Shown here piece by piece: positions 24,355 to 32,986 of a stretch of 64,000 nt of DNA. The position numbers and the translations under genes were made by a program. Below the pieces are notes generated by a model that saw nothing but the letters and a program-made list of their open reading frames with translations, had not been told where the DNA came from and searched no databases. The stretch covers positions 1-64,000 of the forward strand of contig JBBSOW010000001.1 in assembly GCA_038259365.1 (NCBI GenBank). The letters run 5' to 3'. This DNA comes from JBBSOW01 sp038259365 (GTDB lineage: Bacteria; Actinomycetota; Actinomycetes; Propionibacteriales; Propionibacteriaceae). Position 1 is the first letter of the stretch. Each line of letters begins with the position of its first letter.

Positions 24355-26602
24355 TCGGCAGTTGCTGGAACTGAGCCTGGCCGAGAAGGCGTCGCTGACC
24401 CTGGGCGGGGACATGTGGCACACCCGGGCGATCGAACGTCTGGGCATCCCGGCGATCATGGTCTCGGACGGGCCGCACGGCATGCGCACCCAACGAGACG
24501 ACGGTGACATGGCGGGGATCGGCGGGTCCGAGCCGGCCACGTGCTTTCCCACCGCCTGCCTCATCGCCTCCTCCTGGGATCCAGACCTCATCGCCGAGGT
24601 TGGACGCGCCATCGGGGCAGAGGCGCGATCGCTCAACGTGGCCGTGGTGCTCGGCCCTGGGGTGAACATCAAGCGTTCCCCGTTGTGCGGGCGCAACTTC
24701 GAGTATCTGTCCGAGGATCCGTTCCTCGCCGGAGAGCTGGGCCTGGCGATGGTGGAGGGCATCCAATCCGCGGGGGTGGGCACCTCGCTCAAGCACTTTG
24801 CCGCGAACAATCAAGAGACCGACCGGCTCCGGGTCTCGGCCGAGATAGACATGCGCACCCTGCGCGAGATCTATCTCCTCGCTTTCGAGCGCATCGTCAC
24901 GGCGGGGCAGCCGTGGACGGTGATGTGTGCCTACAACGCCCTGAACGGGGAGCTGTGTTCGCAAAACGAGTGGCTGTTGACCGAGGTGCTGGCGGGGGAG
25001 TGGGGATTCCAGGGTCTCGTCATCTCGGATTGGGGAGCGGTGAAGGATCAGGTGGCTTCTGTCGGGGCCGGCTTGAGCCTAGAGATGCCGCCCAAGACGG
25101 GGCTTTCGGATCGGGCGCTCGTGGCGGCGATCGAGAACGACACCATGTCGCTCGAGCCCCTGGACCTCGCCGCGCGCCGGGTGCTGGAGCTCGTGGAGCG
25201 TGGTGCCTTCGTCAACGACCTGACCGAATCGGTCGATTTCGGCGCCCACCACGCGTTGGCCCGCCGGGCGGCCGCGGAATCCATCGTGCTGCTCAAGAAC
25301 GAGGAACGGGTTCTCCCGCTGGCAACGGGCACGCGGGTGGCCGTCGTCGGCGAGTTCGCCCGAACTCCGCGTTATCAGGGCGGCGGTAGCTCCCAGGTCA
25401 ACGCCACGCGTACCGATTGCGCCCTCGATTCCTTCCGTGAATGGGGCGATGTCACGTTCGCGGCCGGTTTCACCCTGGACGGCGCGGAGGTCACCACGTC
25501 CGCGGAGCAGTTGCGGGCAGAAGCCGTGGCCGTGGCTCGAGGGGCCGACGTCGCGGTGCTGTTCCTCGGCCTGGCCGACGCCGAAGAATCCGAGGGCTTC
25601 GACCGAACCCACATCGATCTGCCCGCCAACCAACTCGCCCTCCTTGCCGAGGTCGCCGCCGCCAACCCGAACGTGGTGGCGGTGCTCTCCAACGGCTCGG
25701 TCGTCCAGCTCACCGGATGGGATCATCGAGCCAAGGCCATCGTCGAGTGCTGGCTCGGCGGCCAGGCCGTGGGATCGGCCGTCGTCGACGTGCTGACCGG
25801 CGCCGCCAATCCTGCGGGCAAGCTGGCCGAGACGATCCCGCTCAAACTCTCCGATTCGCCCTCCCACGGTCACTTCCCCGGGGATTCGGGCAGGGTCCGG
25901 TACGGGGAGGGGCTCGGGGTCGGTTATCGCGGCTTCGATCTTGCCGAGCGGGAGGTCGCCTACCCGTTCGGCTTCGGGTTGAGCTACACCACCTTCCGTT
26001 ACGACAGCCTCGAAGCATCGACGACCGGCTCGGTGACCGAGGACGATCTCGCCGTCGTCACCACGATTACCGTCACCAACACCGGGGATGCCGCCGGCAA
26101 GGAGATCGTTCAGCTCTACGTGCGCGACCCCGAATGCTCGGTTAAGCGCCCCGTTCGCGAGCTCAAGGGCTTCGCCAAGATCGAGTTGCAACCGGGTGCG
26201 AGCGGCAGCGTCCAGATCGCGCTGGATCAGCGGGCTTTCAGTTTCTGGTCCGAGACCCTCGAGCGATTCGTCGTGGAGGCGGGGGAGTTCGCCATCGAGG
26301 CCGGGCCCCACTCGCGCGAGCTGCCGTTGACCAAATCCGTGCGCATAGCCGCGCCTAGCGTGGCGCCCCCGCTCGACGAGGATTCGTCCCTGCAAGAGTG
26401 GCTCGCCGATCCGGTCGGTTCTCGTGTGCTGCTCGACGCGTACGGCGAAGACGGGAAGCTGCCGGGCATGTTTGCCGACGAACACCTGATCACCGTGATC
26501 GGCAATTTTCCGCTCGAGCGGCTGATGAGCTTCCCGGGCTCGCCGATCCCACGGCGCGAGCTGCCCGCTCTGTTGGAACAGGTCCGCCGACGCCCCCGAT
26601 AG
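24344..26602 (+). CDS. GH3 beta-glucosidase-type enzyme
   Basis: Glycosidase of 752 residues without signal peptide, so cytoplasmic. The (beta/alpha)8 domain has SLKHFAANNQET and the nucleophile motif LVISDWGAV with Asp229. A beta/alpha sandwich follows (from about residue 320), then a fibronectin III-like domain (about 560-690, TVTNTGDAAGKEIVQLYV). The order fits bglX/bglB-type enzymes. The ATG at 24344 has AAGGA upstream and overlaps the end of the GH32/68-like gene. Together the pair probably degrades an imported oligosaccharide. No transporter is adjacent, and the exact sugar is unknown. Confidence 0.92.
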   Translation: MDIDRQLLELSLAEKASLTLGGDMWHTRAIERLGIPAIMVSDGPHGMRTQRDDGDMAGIGGSEPATCFPTACLIASSWDPDLIAEVGRAIGAEARSLNVAVVLGPGVNIKRSPLCGRNFEYLSEDPFLAGELGLAMVEGIQSAGVGTSLKHFAANNQETDRLRVSAEIDMRTLREIYLLAFERIVTAGQPWTVMCAYNALNGELCSQNEWLLTEVLAGEWGFQGLVISDWGAVKDQVASVGAGLSLEMPPKTGLSDRALVAAIENDTMSLEPLDLAARRVLELVERGAFVNDLTESVDFGAHHALARRAAAESIVLLKNEERVLPLATGTRVAVVGEFARTPRYQGGGSSQVNATRTDCALDSFREWGDVTFAAGFTLDGAEVTTSAEQLRAEAVAVARGADVAVLFLGLADAEESEGFDRTHIDLPANQLALLAEVAAANPNVVAVLSNGSVVQLTGWDHRAKAIVECWLGGQAVGSAVVDVLTGAANPAGKLAETIPLKLSDSPSHGHFPGDSGRVRYGEGLGVGYRGFDLAEREVAYPFGFGLSYTTFRYDSLEASTTGSVTEDDLAVVTTITVTNTGDAAGKEIVQLYVRDPECSVKRPVRELKGFAKIELQPGASGSVQIALDQRAFSFWSETLERFVVEAGEFAIEAGPHSRELPLTKSVRIAAPSVAPPLDEDSSLQEWLADPVGSRVLLDAYGEDGKLPGMFADEHLITVIGNFPLERLMSFPGSPIPRRELPALLEQVRRRPR

Positions 26603-26620
26603 CTCTGCTTGGTCGGGGAG

Positions 26621-26794
26621 TTATTCGGTGAGGCTGGCGTCCGAATCGGGGTCGGCCACCCCGGTAGCGAGCGCGGCCTTCTCACCATCGGAGAGGTCGT
26701 TGCCCGCGTCTGCGGTCGAGGTCGCCTCGTTGGCGGAACTTGCCTTGTCATTCTCGTCGTCGGAGGCTGATCCGGTGGGGCGGGTATCGGGCAC
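26621..26794 (-). CDS. small acidic hypothetical protein
   Basis: A 57-residue product, strongly acidic and low-complexity (SASDDENDKASSANEA, DLSDGEKAALATG). The GTG start at 26794 is chosen because AGGAG lies 5 bases upstream; the longer frame has no ribosome site. It ends 18 bases from the GH3 stop, convergently. It has no recognisable domain and is probably disordered. Existence is supported only by the ribosome site and plausible composition. Confidence 0.5.
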   Translation of the reverse strand: MPDTRPTGSASDDENDKASSANEATSTADAGNDLSDGEKAALATGVADPDSDASLTE

Positions 26795-26930
26795 GAAAAC
26801 TCCTGGTGTCGTTTTCCAGAGATTCTGCACTATCGCAACAAGGCGGTGGGAGGCGGCCCCGGCGTCGGAGGTATCCACAGATGAGCACCACGCGGCGTCG
26901 AAAATACACGGGCACGGCTAGGCTTTCCGC

Positions 26931-28079
26931 GTGAGTACTCCCCCTGGCCGGCACGGCAACGGGCAACCCCCCGATGCAGACGAATTCTGGGACCCCGTGC
27001 CCTCTGGCCCGCCGCAGCAGTACGTCCCGACAAACGCCGTCCCGCTGCAGTACCCGCCTTCGGCACGGTCGGTCCAGAACGCGCCCTCCTTTCAGCCCCT
27101 CCCCGCCCGCCAGGCCAAACTGTCGGCGCTGCCGGTGGCACCGACCGAATACCCGCAAATGCTGCGCACTCCCCGGTACCGCTGGTGGCGAGCGTTGCTC
27201 GCCATCGCGTTGTTCGCGGGCTTCTTGGTTGTCTCCTTGGTGCTGGTGTTCGTCGCGGCGCTGATCTTGGGCGCCATCTTCGACTTCCCGGCCATCGAGC
27301 TCATCGAGCAGGTGTCGTCCCCGTTCGGTTTCGCCGTGTTGGCTATCACCCTCATCGTGCTGATTCCCATCTCCCTCTTCTCGATCCGGATTGCGTTCGG
27401 GACGCGGCCGGGCTACGTCAGCTCGGTCACCGGCCGGTTCCGGCTCAACTGGGCGCTACGCTGCGCGGCCGTGGTGTCGCCGGTGTGGATCGCCCTCATG
27501 GTTATCAGCTACCTCGGCGGGGATTTCACCGGCGGGCGTCCGGTCCAGTGGATCGCCCTGATGATCATGGTGCTCACGTTGATTCCCTTCCAGGCCGCGG
27601 GGGAGGAGTTCGCGTTCCGCGGCTTCGTCCAGCAGGTGGTGGGCGCCTGGTTCTCGAACCGATGGCTCGCGCTCATCGTTCCGGCCGTCCTGTCGGTGCC
27701 CCTGTTTGCCGCCGCCCACGGCAGCTTCGACGCCTGGGTATTGGCCGACCTGTCGGCCTCGGCGGCCGCGTGGGTCTACCTCACCTGGCGCACCGGCGGG
27801 CTTGAGGCCGGCATCGCCGTGCACGCGGTCAACAACTGCTCCATCATGTTGACCTCGCTGGTCTTCGGCGGCTTCGAGAACGGTTTCGTCACCGACCAGA
27901 GCACCGGAAGCTGGCAAAGCCTGGCGATCACCTTGGTGTGCAACGCCCTTGCCGTCGTCCTTATCGTCTGGCAGGCCCGCCGCGTCGGGTTGCAGCGGCT
28001 TTTCGAGCCCGCCCTTGGCCAACCTGAGCCAGCCCCTGAACTCGAACACGGTCGGCAGGTCGGGCCGGTAGCGCGGTAG
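26931..28079 (+). CDS. CPBP-family (CaaX-like) intramembrane metalloprotease
   Basis: Membrane protein of 382 residues. A Pro/Gln-rich cytoplasmic N-terminus (1-85) precedes about eight membrane segments. Motif 1 is AGEEFAFRGFVQ (EExxxR, about 223-234), motif 2 is the His in FAAAHGSF, and motif 3 is HAVNN. These are the glutamate-zinc protease motifs of the Abi/CPBP family, which process prenylated or bacteriocin-related proteins. The GTG start at 26931 begins the Pro-rich tail. No bacteriocin gene is adjacent. Confidence 0.88.
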   Translation: MSTPPGRHGNGQPPDADEFWDPVPSGPPQQYVPTNAVPLQYPPSARSVQNAPSFQPLPARQAKLSALPVAPTEYPQMLRTPRYRWWRALLAIALFAGFLVVSLVLVFVAALILGAIFDFPAIELIEQVSSPFGFAVLAITLIVLIPISLFSIRIAFGTRPGYVSSVTGRFRLNWALRCAAVVSPVWIALMVISYLGGDFTGGRPVQWIALMIMVLTLIPFQAAGEEFAFRGFVQQVVGAWFSNRWLALIVPAVLSVPLFAAAHGSFDAWVLADLSASAAAWVYLTWRTGGLEAGIAVHAVNNCSIMLTSLVFGGFENGFVTDQSTGSWQSLAITLVCNALAVVLIVWQARRVGLQRLFEPALGQPEPAPELEHGRQVGPVAR

Positions 28080-28106
28080 GCGGAACTCGTCTGCTAGGCA
28101 GTAGTC

Positions 28107-30101
28107 ATGCCGACTCCAGCGCAGAGCGTCGAGATCGAGGGACAGCAGGTGCGCCTGACCAACCTCGACAAGGTGCTCTATCCCGCCAGCTTCACCACCA
28201 AGGGCGAGGTGCTGAACTATTACGCCCAGATCGCGCCCGTGCTGCTGCCCTACGTCACGGATCGCCCCCTCACCCGCAAGCGCTGGCCCGACGGGGTCGG
28301 CCCAGACGGTGACGCCAAGCTCGTCTTCTTCACCAAGAACCTCGATTCGGGCACCCCCGATTGGGTGCCCTCGGTGGAGGTTCGACACTCCGACCGCACG
28401 ATCAGCTACCCGCTGGTCAACGATCTCGCGACGCTGACACAGATGGCCCAACTCGCCGCCCTGGAGCTGCACGTGCCGCAGTGGCGCTTCGACGCCGCCG
28501 GCTCCCCGCTCCCACCGGACCGCCTCGTGCTCGATCTGGACCCGGGGCCCGGCGTCGACCTGGCGACCTGCGCCCGGGTGGCCCTGCAGGCGCGGGAGCT
28601 GCTCGAGGGACTCGGCATGGGATGCGTCCCGGTCACCAGCGGCAGCAAAGGCATCCACCTCTACGCCCGCCTGGACGGTACCCACAGCACGGAGGCCGCG
28701 AGCGACCTGGCGCGCGAGATCGCGCGGACCCTGGAACGCGCCCACCCCGATTTCGTGACCAGCCAAATGAAGAAGGACTTGCGCCCGGGAAAGGTGTTCG
28801 TCGACTGGAGCCAGAACAACGGAAACAAGACCACGGTCGCGCCGTACTCCCTGCGCGGACGCCGACTGCCGAGCGTGGCCGCCCCGCGCACCTGGGAGGA
28901 ACTGGCCTCGCCGGAGCTGGAGAACCTGCTCTACGACGAGGTCCTGCGCAGGGTGGCAGACATGGGCGATCTCCTCGCCCCCATCCTCACCGGCGCCGAA
29001 CGCGGCGAGCCCGGCTCGAGCCTCGCCTCCGCGGACAAGGCGAAATCCGTGCCGGACCGGCTGGACACCTACCGGAGCATGCGCGATCAGCAGAAGACGC
29101 CCGAGCCGGTGCCCGATGAGCCGCCTAAGGACGAAGAGGGGTTCACCTTCGTCATCCAGGAGCACCACGCGCGGGCGCTGCACTTCGACTTCCGGCTGGA
29201 ACGCGACGGGGTGCTGGTGAGCTGGGCGGTGCCCAAAAACGTGCCGACGACGACGAAGAAGAACCACCTCGCCGTGCAGACCGAGGATCATCCGCTGTCC
29301 TACGGCAGCTTCGCCGGCACGATTCCGGCCGGGGAATACGGCGGGGGAGAGGTGAGCATCTGGGATTCCGGCACCTACGATCTCCACAAGTGGCGGCCGG
29401 GTAAGGAGGTCATCGTCACCCTGCACGGCCGCGGCGACGGCGGGCTCGGCGGTCCGGTCACGGTGGCGCTGATTCACACCGGGAGCGGGGACGGTTCGCG
29501 GCCCAAGCAGCAGTGGCTGATGCACCGGATGGCCAAGGCCCCGCACTACCACGAGGGCGATTCCGACGCGAGCTTCCCCGAGGAGCGCAAGCCGATGGCG
29601 GCGAGCGTCGCGCACGACCTGCCCGGGGATGGCGAAGAATGGGCGTTGGAAGTCGAATGGGCGGGGGTTCGGGTGTTGGCCTACGTGGCACGCGGTCGGG
29701 CCAAGGTCGTGGCGGCTGGGCACGACGTCAGCGAGGCCCACGGCGAGGTCGTCGCCGCCCTGGCGGGAATGGGCGTCGAATCCGCCGTCCTCGACGGGGT
29801 TCTCGTGGGCCGACAGCTGTGCGTCTTCGACGTCTTGGAGTTCGGCGGCGACTCCCATCTGCGCCGCCCCTACAGCGAGCGGCGCGCCGCTTTGGCCGCG
29901 CTGATCGACGGGCAGACCGCGCGGCTGCAGGCCCCACCCGCCCTGCCGGGGACCTTGGCGGAAGCCCTCGAGGCCGCGAAGCAGCTCGGTAGCTCGGCGG
30001 TCATCGCCAAGCGGAAGACCTCGGTGTACCAGCCCGGAAAGCAAACCAAGACCTGGCTACGCGTCGGTCTCGAACAGGGGTCCGCTAGTCGCGGTCACTG
30101 A
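28107..30101 (+). CDS. ligD: LigD-type end-joining protein: polymerase, phosphoesterase, degenerate ligase domain
   Basis: Protein of 664 residues in the bacterial non-homologous end-joining family. Domain 1 (about 1-300) is the LigD primase-polymerase, with LVLDLDPGPGVD and FVDWSQNNGNKTTVAPYSLR intact. Domain 2 (about 340-495) is the 3'-phosphoesterase, with HHARALHFDFRLE and EDHPLSYGSF intact. Domain 3 (about 508-655) aligns with an ATP-dependent ligase nucleotidyltransferase domain, but motif I (KxDG) reads EVEWAGVR, so the nucleotidylated Lys is Glu517 and the Asp is Ala519. VLDGE reads VLDGV and the last motif Lys is missing (WLRVG). No OB-fold follows. The polymerase and phosphoesterase should work, the ligase should not. 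No Ku gene is in the window. Confidence 0.9.
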   Translation: MPTPAQSVEIEGQQVRLTNLDKVLYPASFTTKGEVLNYYAQIAPVLLPYVTDRPLTRKRWPDGVGPDGDAKLVFFTKNLDSGTPDWVPSVEVRHSDRTISYPLVNDLATLTQMAQLAALELHVPQWRFDAAGSPLPPDRLVLDLDPGPGVDLATCARVALQARELLEGLGMGCVPVTSGSKGIHLYARLDGTHSTEAASDLAREIARTLERAHPDFVTSQMKKDLRPGKVFVDWSQNNGNKTTVAPYSLRGRRLPSVAAPRTWEELASPELENLLYDEVLRRVADMGDLLAPILTGAERGEPGSSLASADKAKSVPDRLDTYRSMRDQQKTPEPVPDEPPKDEEGFTFVIQEHHARALHFDFRLERDGVLVSWAVPKNVPTTTKKNHLAVQTEDHPLSYGSFAGTIPAGEYGGGEVSIWDSGTYDLHKWRPGKEVIVTLHGRGDGGLGGPVTVALIHTGSGDGSRPKQQWLMHRMAKAPHYHEGDSDASFPEERKPMAASVAHDLPGDGEEWALEVEWAGVRVLAYVARGRAKVVAAGHDVSEAHGEVVAALAGMGVESAVLDGVLVGRQLCVFDVLEFGGDSHLRRPYSERRAALAALIDGQTARLQAPPALPGTLAEALEAAKQLGSSAVIAKRKTSVYQPGKQTKTWLRVGLEQGSASRGH

Positions 30102-30981
30102 CGAGCAGATCCGTGCCTGTCAGGTCGGCGGCGTAGTCCCACAGCCAGCGGGCGGTCTCGCGGTCCGTTGCCGCCGCGGAGCGCCCCACCAGGGTGGGGG
30201 TGCCCCTGAGCTCGCCCCAACCCCCAGGCCCGACGTAGCTGCCCCGGGGCAGGTCTTCGGTGGCCGCACACAGCAGCGGCTCGGCGCCCTGCTCGGCGGT
30301 TTGGGCGAAAAGGCGGCAGGCTCGGGTGATGGTGGCGTTGACCGGTTCGCTCTTGGTGGCGTTCTGCAGATTGGTCAGCGCCCAACCCGGGTGGGCGAAC
30401 TGCACGTCGATGGACGTGGCGCGCAGTCGCCGCTCCAACTCGTAACCCCACAGCAGATCCGCCAGCTTCGACTGGGCGTAGGCATCGGTGATTCGGTACC
30501 GGCGCCGCCCGAACTGCGGGTCCTCGCGGTCGATCCGGCCCCGCTTATGCGCCCCTGAGGCGACGATGACGATCCTGTCCCGGACGCGTTCGGTGACCAG
30601 GTTGGTGAAGGCGAACGGGCCCAAGAAGTTGGTGCCCAACAGCAACTCGTGGCCGTCCACGGTCTCACCGCGACTGGGGGAGATCGTGCCGGCGTTGTTG
30701 ATCAACACGTCCACGGTCTCGTCGAGGGTCGCGGCGCCCGCCCGGATCGAGTCGAGGTCGGCGAAATCGACGCTCAACATCGCCGAGTTCTCGAGCTCGC
30801 CGAGCAAGGCAAAGCCTCGTGCGGAATCGCGCGCGGTGAACAGGACGCGGGCCCCCGCCTGCGAGGCGGCTCGTGCCGCCTCCCGCCCGATCCCGCTCGT
30901 GGCTCCGGTGATGAGCCAGGTCCGACCCGTTTGGTCGGCTAAGCGGAAGGGATCTCGGTTGCGGTTCACGACCACCATCAT
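30085..30981 (-). CDS. short-chain dehydrogenase/reductase
   Basis: Rossmann-fold oxidoreductase of 298 residues. TGATSGIG (about 25-32) binds NAD(P), NNAG stabilises the fold, and YAQSK is the catalytic YxxxK. It resembles retinol-dehydrogenase/WW-domain oxidoreductase-like SDRs. The substrate is unknown. Two consecutive ATG codons are possible starts. Its 3' end overlaps the LigD gene by 17 bases on the opposite strand, so no separate terminators exist. Confidence 0.87.
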   Translation of the reverse strand: MMVVVNRNRDPFRLADQTGRTWLITGATSGIGREAARAASQAGARVLFTARDSARGFALLGELENSAMLSVDFADLDSIRAGAATLDETVDVLINNAGTISPSRGETVDGHELLLGTNFLGPFAFTNLVTERVRDRIVIVASGAHKRGRIDREDPQFGRRRYRITDAYAQSKLADLLWGYELERRLRATSIDVQFAHPGWALTNLQNATKSEPVNATITRACRLFAQTAEQGAEPLLCAATEDLPRGSYVGPGGWGELRGTPTLVGRSAAATDRETARWLWDYAADLTGTDLLVSDRD

Positions 30982-31034
30982 GGCAGTTCATAGCCGCCCG
31001 AGCCCGCACGCCGACCATGCGGGAGGATGACCGG

Positions 31035-31652
31035 ATGGATTCAACGAGCGGAGAATGGAACGCCCGCTACGGCGAGGGCGAACAGATCTGGAGCGGTGAG
31101 CCGAACTCGCTGCTCGTGCGCGAGCTATCGGACGTCGCTCCGGCGCGGATCGTCGACGTGGGCTGCGGCGAAGGGGCGGACGCGATCTGGTTGGCCCGTC
31201 GCGGTTGGCAGGTCGTCGCAGTCGACGTCTCCGGCGTCGCCATCGAGCGCGCCAGGAAGAACGAAGCCAGCCAACCCGCCCCCCGGGAGGGACTGCCGGT
31301 CGATTGGCGGCTGGGTGCCTTCGAACACCTTCCGATCGACGAGTGCGGATTCGACGTCGTCAGCGCGTTCTATCCCTCGCTGATCAAGTCGGACGGCACC
31401 GCCCTCGCCCGACTGCTGGGCGCCGTCGGACCCGGCGGCACCCTCCTGTTCGTGCACCACGCGCATGTCGACCGTGAGAGGGCGCTGGAGCGCGGGTACG
31501 ACCCGGCGGATTACCTGAGCGACACCGACGTGGCGGCCGCGTTGGGGCGCGGCTGGAGGATCGAGGCGCACGACGTCGTCGAACGCGACGTTCGCGGCGG
31601 GGCGGGAGCCCACCACCGCCACGACGTCTTGTTGCGAGCGCGCCGGGGGTGA
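31035..31652 (+). CDS. class I SAM-dependent methyltransferase
   Basis: Methyltransferase of 205 residues. IVDVGCGEGADAIWLAR is motif I for S-adenosylmethionine, VVAVDVS the acidic loop, and GPGGTLLFVHH the post-motif strand. It resembles small tellurite-resistance/thiopurine-like methyltransferases, so detoxification is possible but not shown. The ATG at 31035 is preferred over 31017 because GGGAGG lies 8 bases upstream. The stop TGA and the LarA stop on the other strand meet back to back in TGATCA. Confidence 0.85.
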   Translation: MDSTSGEWNARYGEGEQIWSGEPNSLLVRELSDVAPARIVDVGCGEGADAIWLARRGWQVVAVDVSGVAIERARKNEASQPAPREGLPVDWRLGAFEHLPIDECGFDVVSAFYPSLIKSDGTALARLLGAVGPGGTLLFVHHAHVDRERALERGYDPADYLSDTDVAAALGRGWRIEAHDVVERDVRGGAGAHHRHDVLLRARRG

Positions 31653-32927
31653 TCAGGTGGCCCGGTAGAGCACCTCGCCCGCGTTCTCGATCACGGTGAT
31701 CGAATCGTCGCGCTTCCAGGCCTCGACATCGATACTGTCCGGATCCAGGTAGCCGACGTTGATCCGCTCGCAGACCTCGCGGGGGATCGCGGTGGCGAAG
31801 GTGACCCGGATGCGCAGGCTTTCTTCCCCGGTCTCGGCGTCGTAGGTGCCCTGGCCGCGGGCGTGTGTCGAGTGCGCCAGGACGCCCCAGTGGAGATGGG
31901 AGAACTCGTCCCACTGCTTGATGAAGTAGTCGCGGCAGTGGTAACCGATGTCGTAGATCTCGCGGTGTATCACGGACACCTCGCTGATGTGGGGGGCGTA
32001 GATGATCACCTCGCCGCCGTCGGCCACCGCCGGTTCGGTCTTGTAGAACCCCTTGGCGGCGGTCCACATGTCGCCGTAGCGTTTCGGCATCATCGCCAAC
32101 ACGCGCGTGAAGGGCTGGTCGACGTAGCTGACGTGGGTCTGGGCGGCGACCTCGGCGGTGACGGCCCAGGCGTCCTCGGGGGTGCCGAAGGCGACGGCCT
32201 CCAACTCTCCGGTGCCCGATTCGACGACGCAGCACAACGCCAACCGCGTGGTCGGGATGAGCGCCGCGCCCTCATTGATCATGGCGCGGACCGGGGTGAT
32301 CCCGGTGGTGCCGATGATCGCCGTGCTCGTGATCAGGGCCCCCACCCAGTGCGTCATGTCGATGAAGTCCTCGGAGGCCACCCCGGGGATGAAGTACTTG
32401 TTGCCACCAGAGATTCCTACCACCTCGTGGGGAAAGACCGGGCCGACGACGATGGCGACATCCGCCTCGACGACGTGGCGGTTGATCAGGATCTCGGCGC
32501 CGATGTCGAGGCGTCCCTGGGAGAGCTCGCTGATCCGCTCGCCGCTGATGCGCCCGACCGAGACGAGCTGGCCGGGGTCGTTCCATTCGTGGTTCCGCAC
32601 CCGCAGGCCCGGATACGCGTCCGTCAGGGTGGCCGGTTGCCCCGGCCGGCCGACGCCGAAGAGTTCATCGATCTCGGCGTCCGACATGTAGGAGTGGGTG
32701 CCCAAGGCGATGACCGCGCTCAGGCTGGCCACCCGCTCGGCCAGATGCTTGTGCAGGACCTGGACGAGCATCGGCAGGGGACACGAGCGGGTCCCGTCGG
32801 GAACCACGAGCACCACCGATTTAGCGTCCACGTCCACCTCGGCCATCCGCTTCGCGAGGTAACGATCCAGGTCTTCCGCACTCACTCGCTGGTGGGGTCC
32901 GCCGATCAGGGGCGCATCGATGTCCAT
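31653..32927 (-). CDS. LarA-family nickel-pincer-nucleotide racemase/epimerase homologue
   Basis: Protein of 424 residues in the lactate racemase (LarA/DUF2088) family, which racemises or epimerises alpha-hydroxy acids with a nickel-pincer nucleotide. DGTRSCP is near 44-50. His78 (GTHSYMSD), His167 (PHEVVG), Lys177 (GGNKYFIPG) and His193 (MTHWVG) can be matched to His108, His174, Lys184 and His200 of the characterised LarA; the last three keep identical spacing, so cofactor attachment and nickel binding look intact. It is divergent, with 59 bases between starts, from uronate isomerase and fructuronate reductase genes. This suggests a sugar acid rather than lactate as substrate. Cofactor genes larB, larC and larE are not in the window. 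Confidence 0.88.
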   Translation of the reverse strand: MDIDAPLIGGPHQRVSAEDLDRYLAKRMAEVDVDAKSVVLVVPDGTRSCPLPMLVQVLHKHLAERVASLSAVIALGTHSYMSDAEIDELFGVGRPGQPATLTDAYPGLRVRNHEWNDPGQLVSVGRISGERISELSQGRLDIGAEILINRHVVEADVAIVVGPVFPHEVVGISGGNKYFIPGVASEDFIDMTHWVGALITSTAIIGTTGITPVRAMINEGAALIPTTRLALCCVVESGTGELEAVAFGTPEDAWAVTAEVAAQTHVSYVDQPFTRVLAMMPKRYGDMWTAAKGFYKTEPAVADGGEVIIYAPHISEVSVIHREIYDIGYHCRDYFIKQWDEFSHLHWGVLAHSTHARGQGTYDAETGEESLRIRVTFATAIPREVCERINVGYLDPDSIDVEAWKRDDSITVIENAGEVLYRAT

Positions 32928-32986
32928 GCTCTATCCACTCACGGACAGGCCCGCCAGGCAAGGGGGCCCACATCGAGGGGGCGTCC

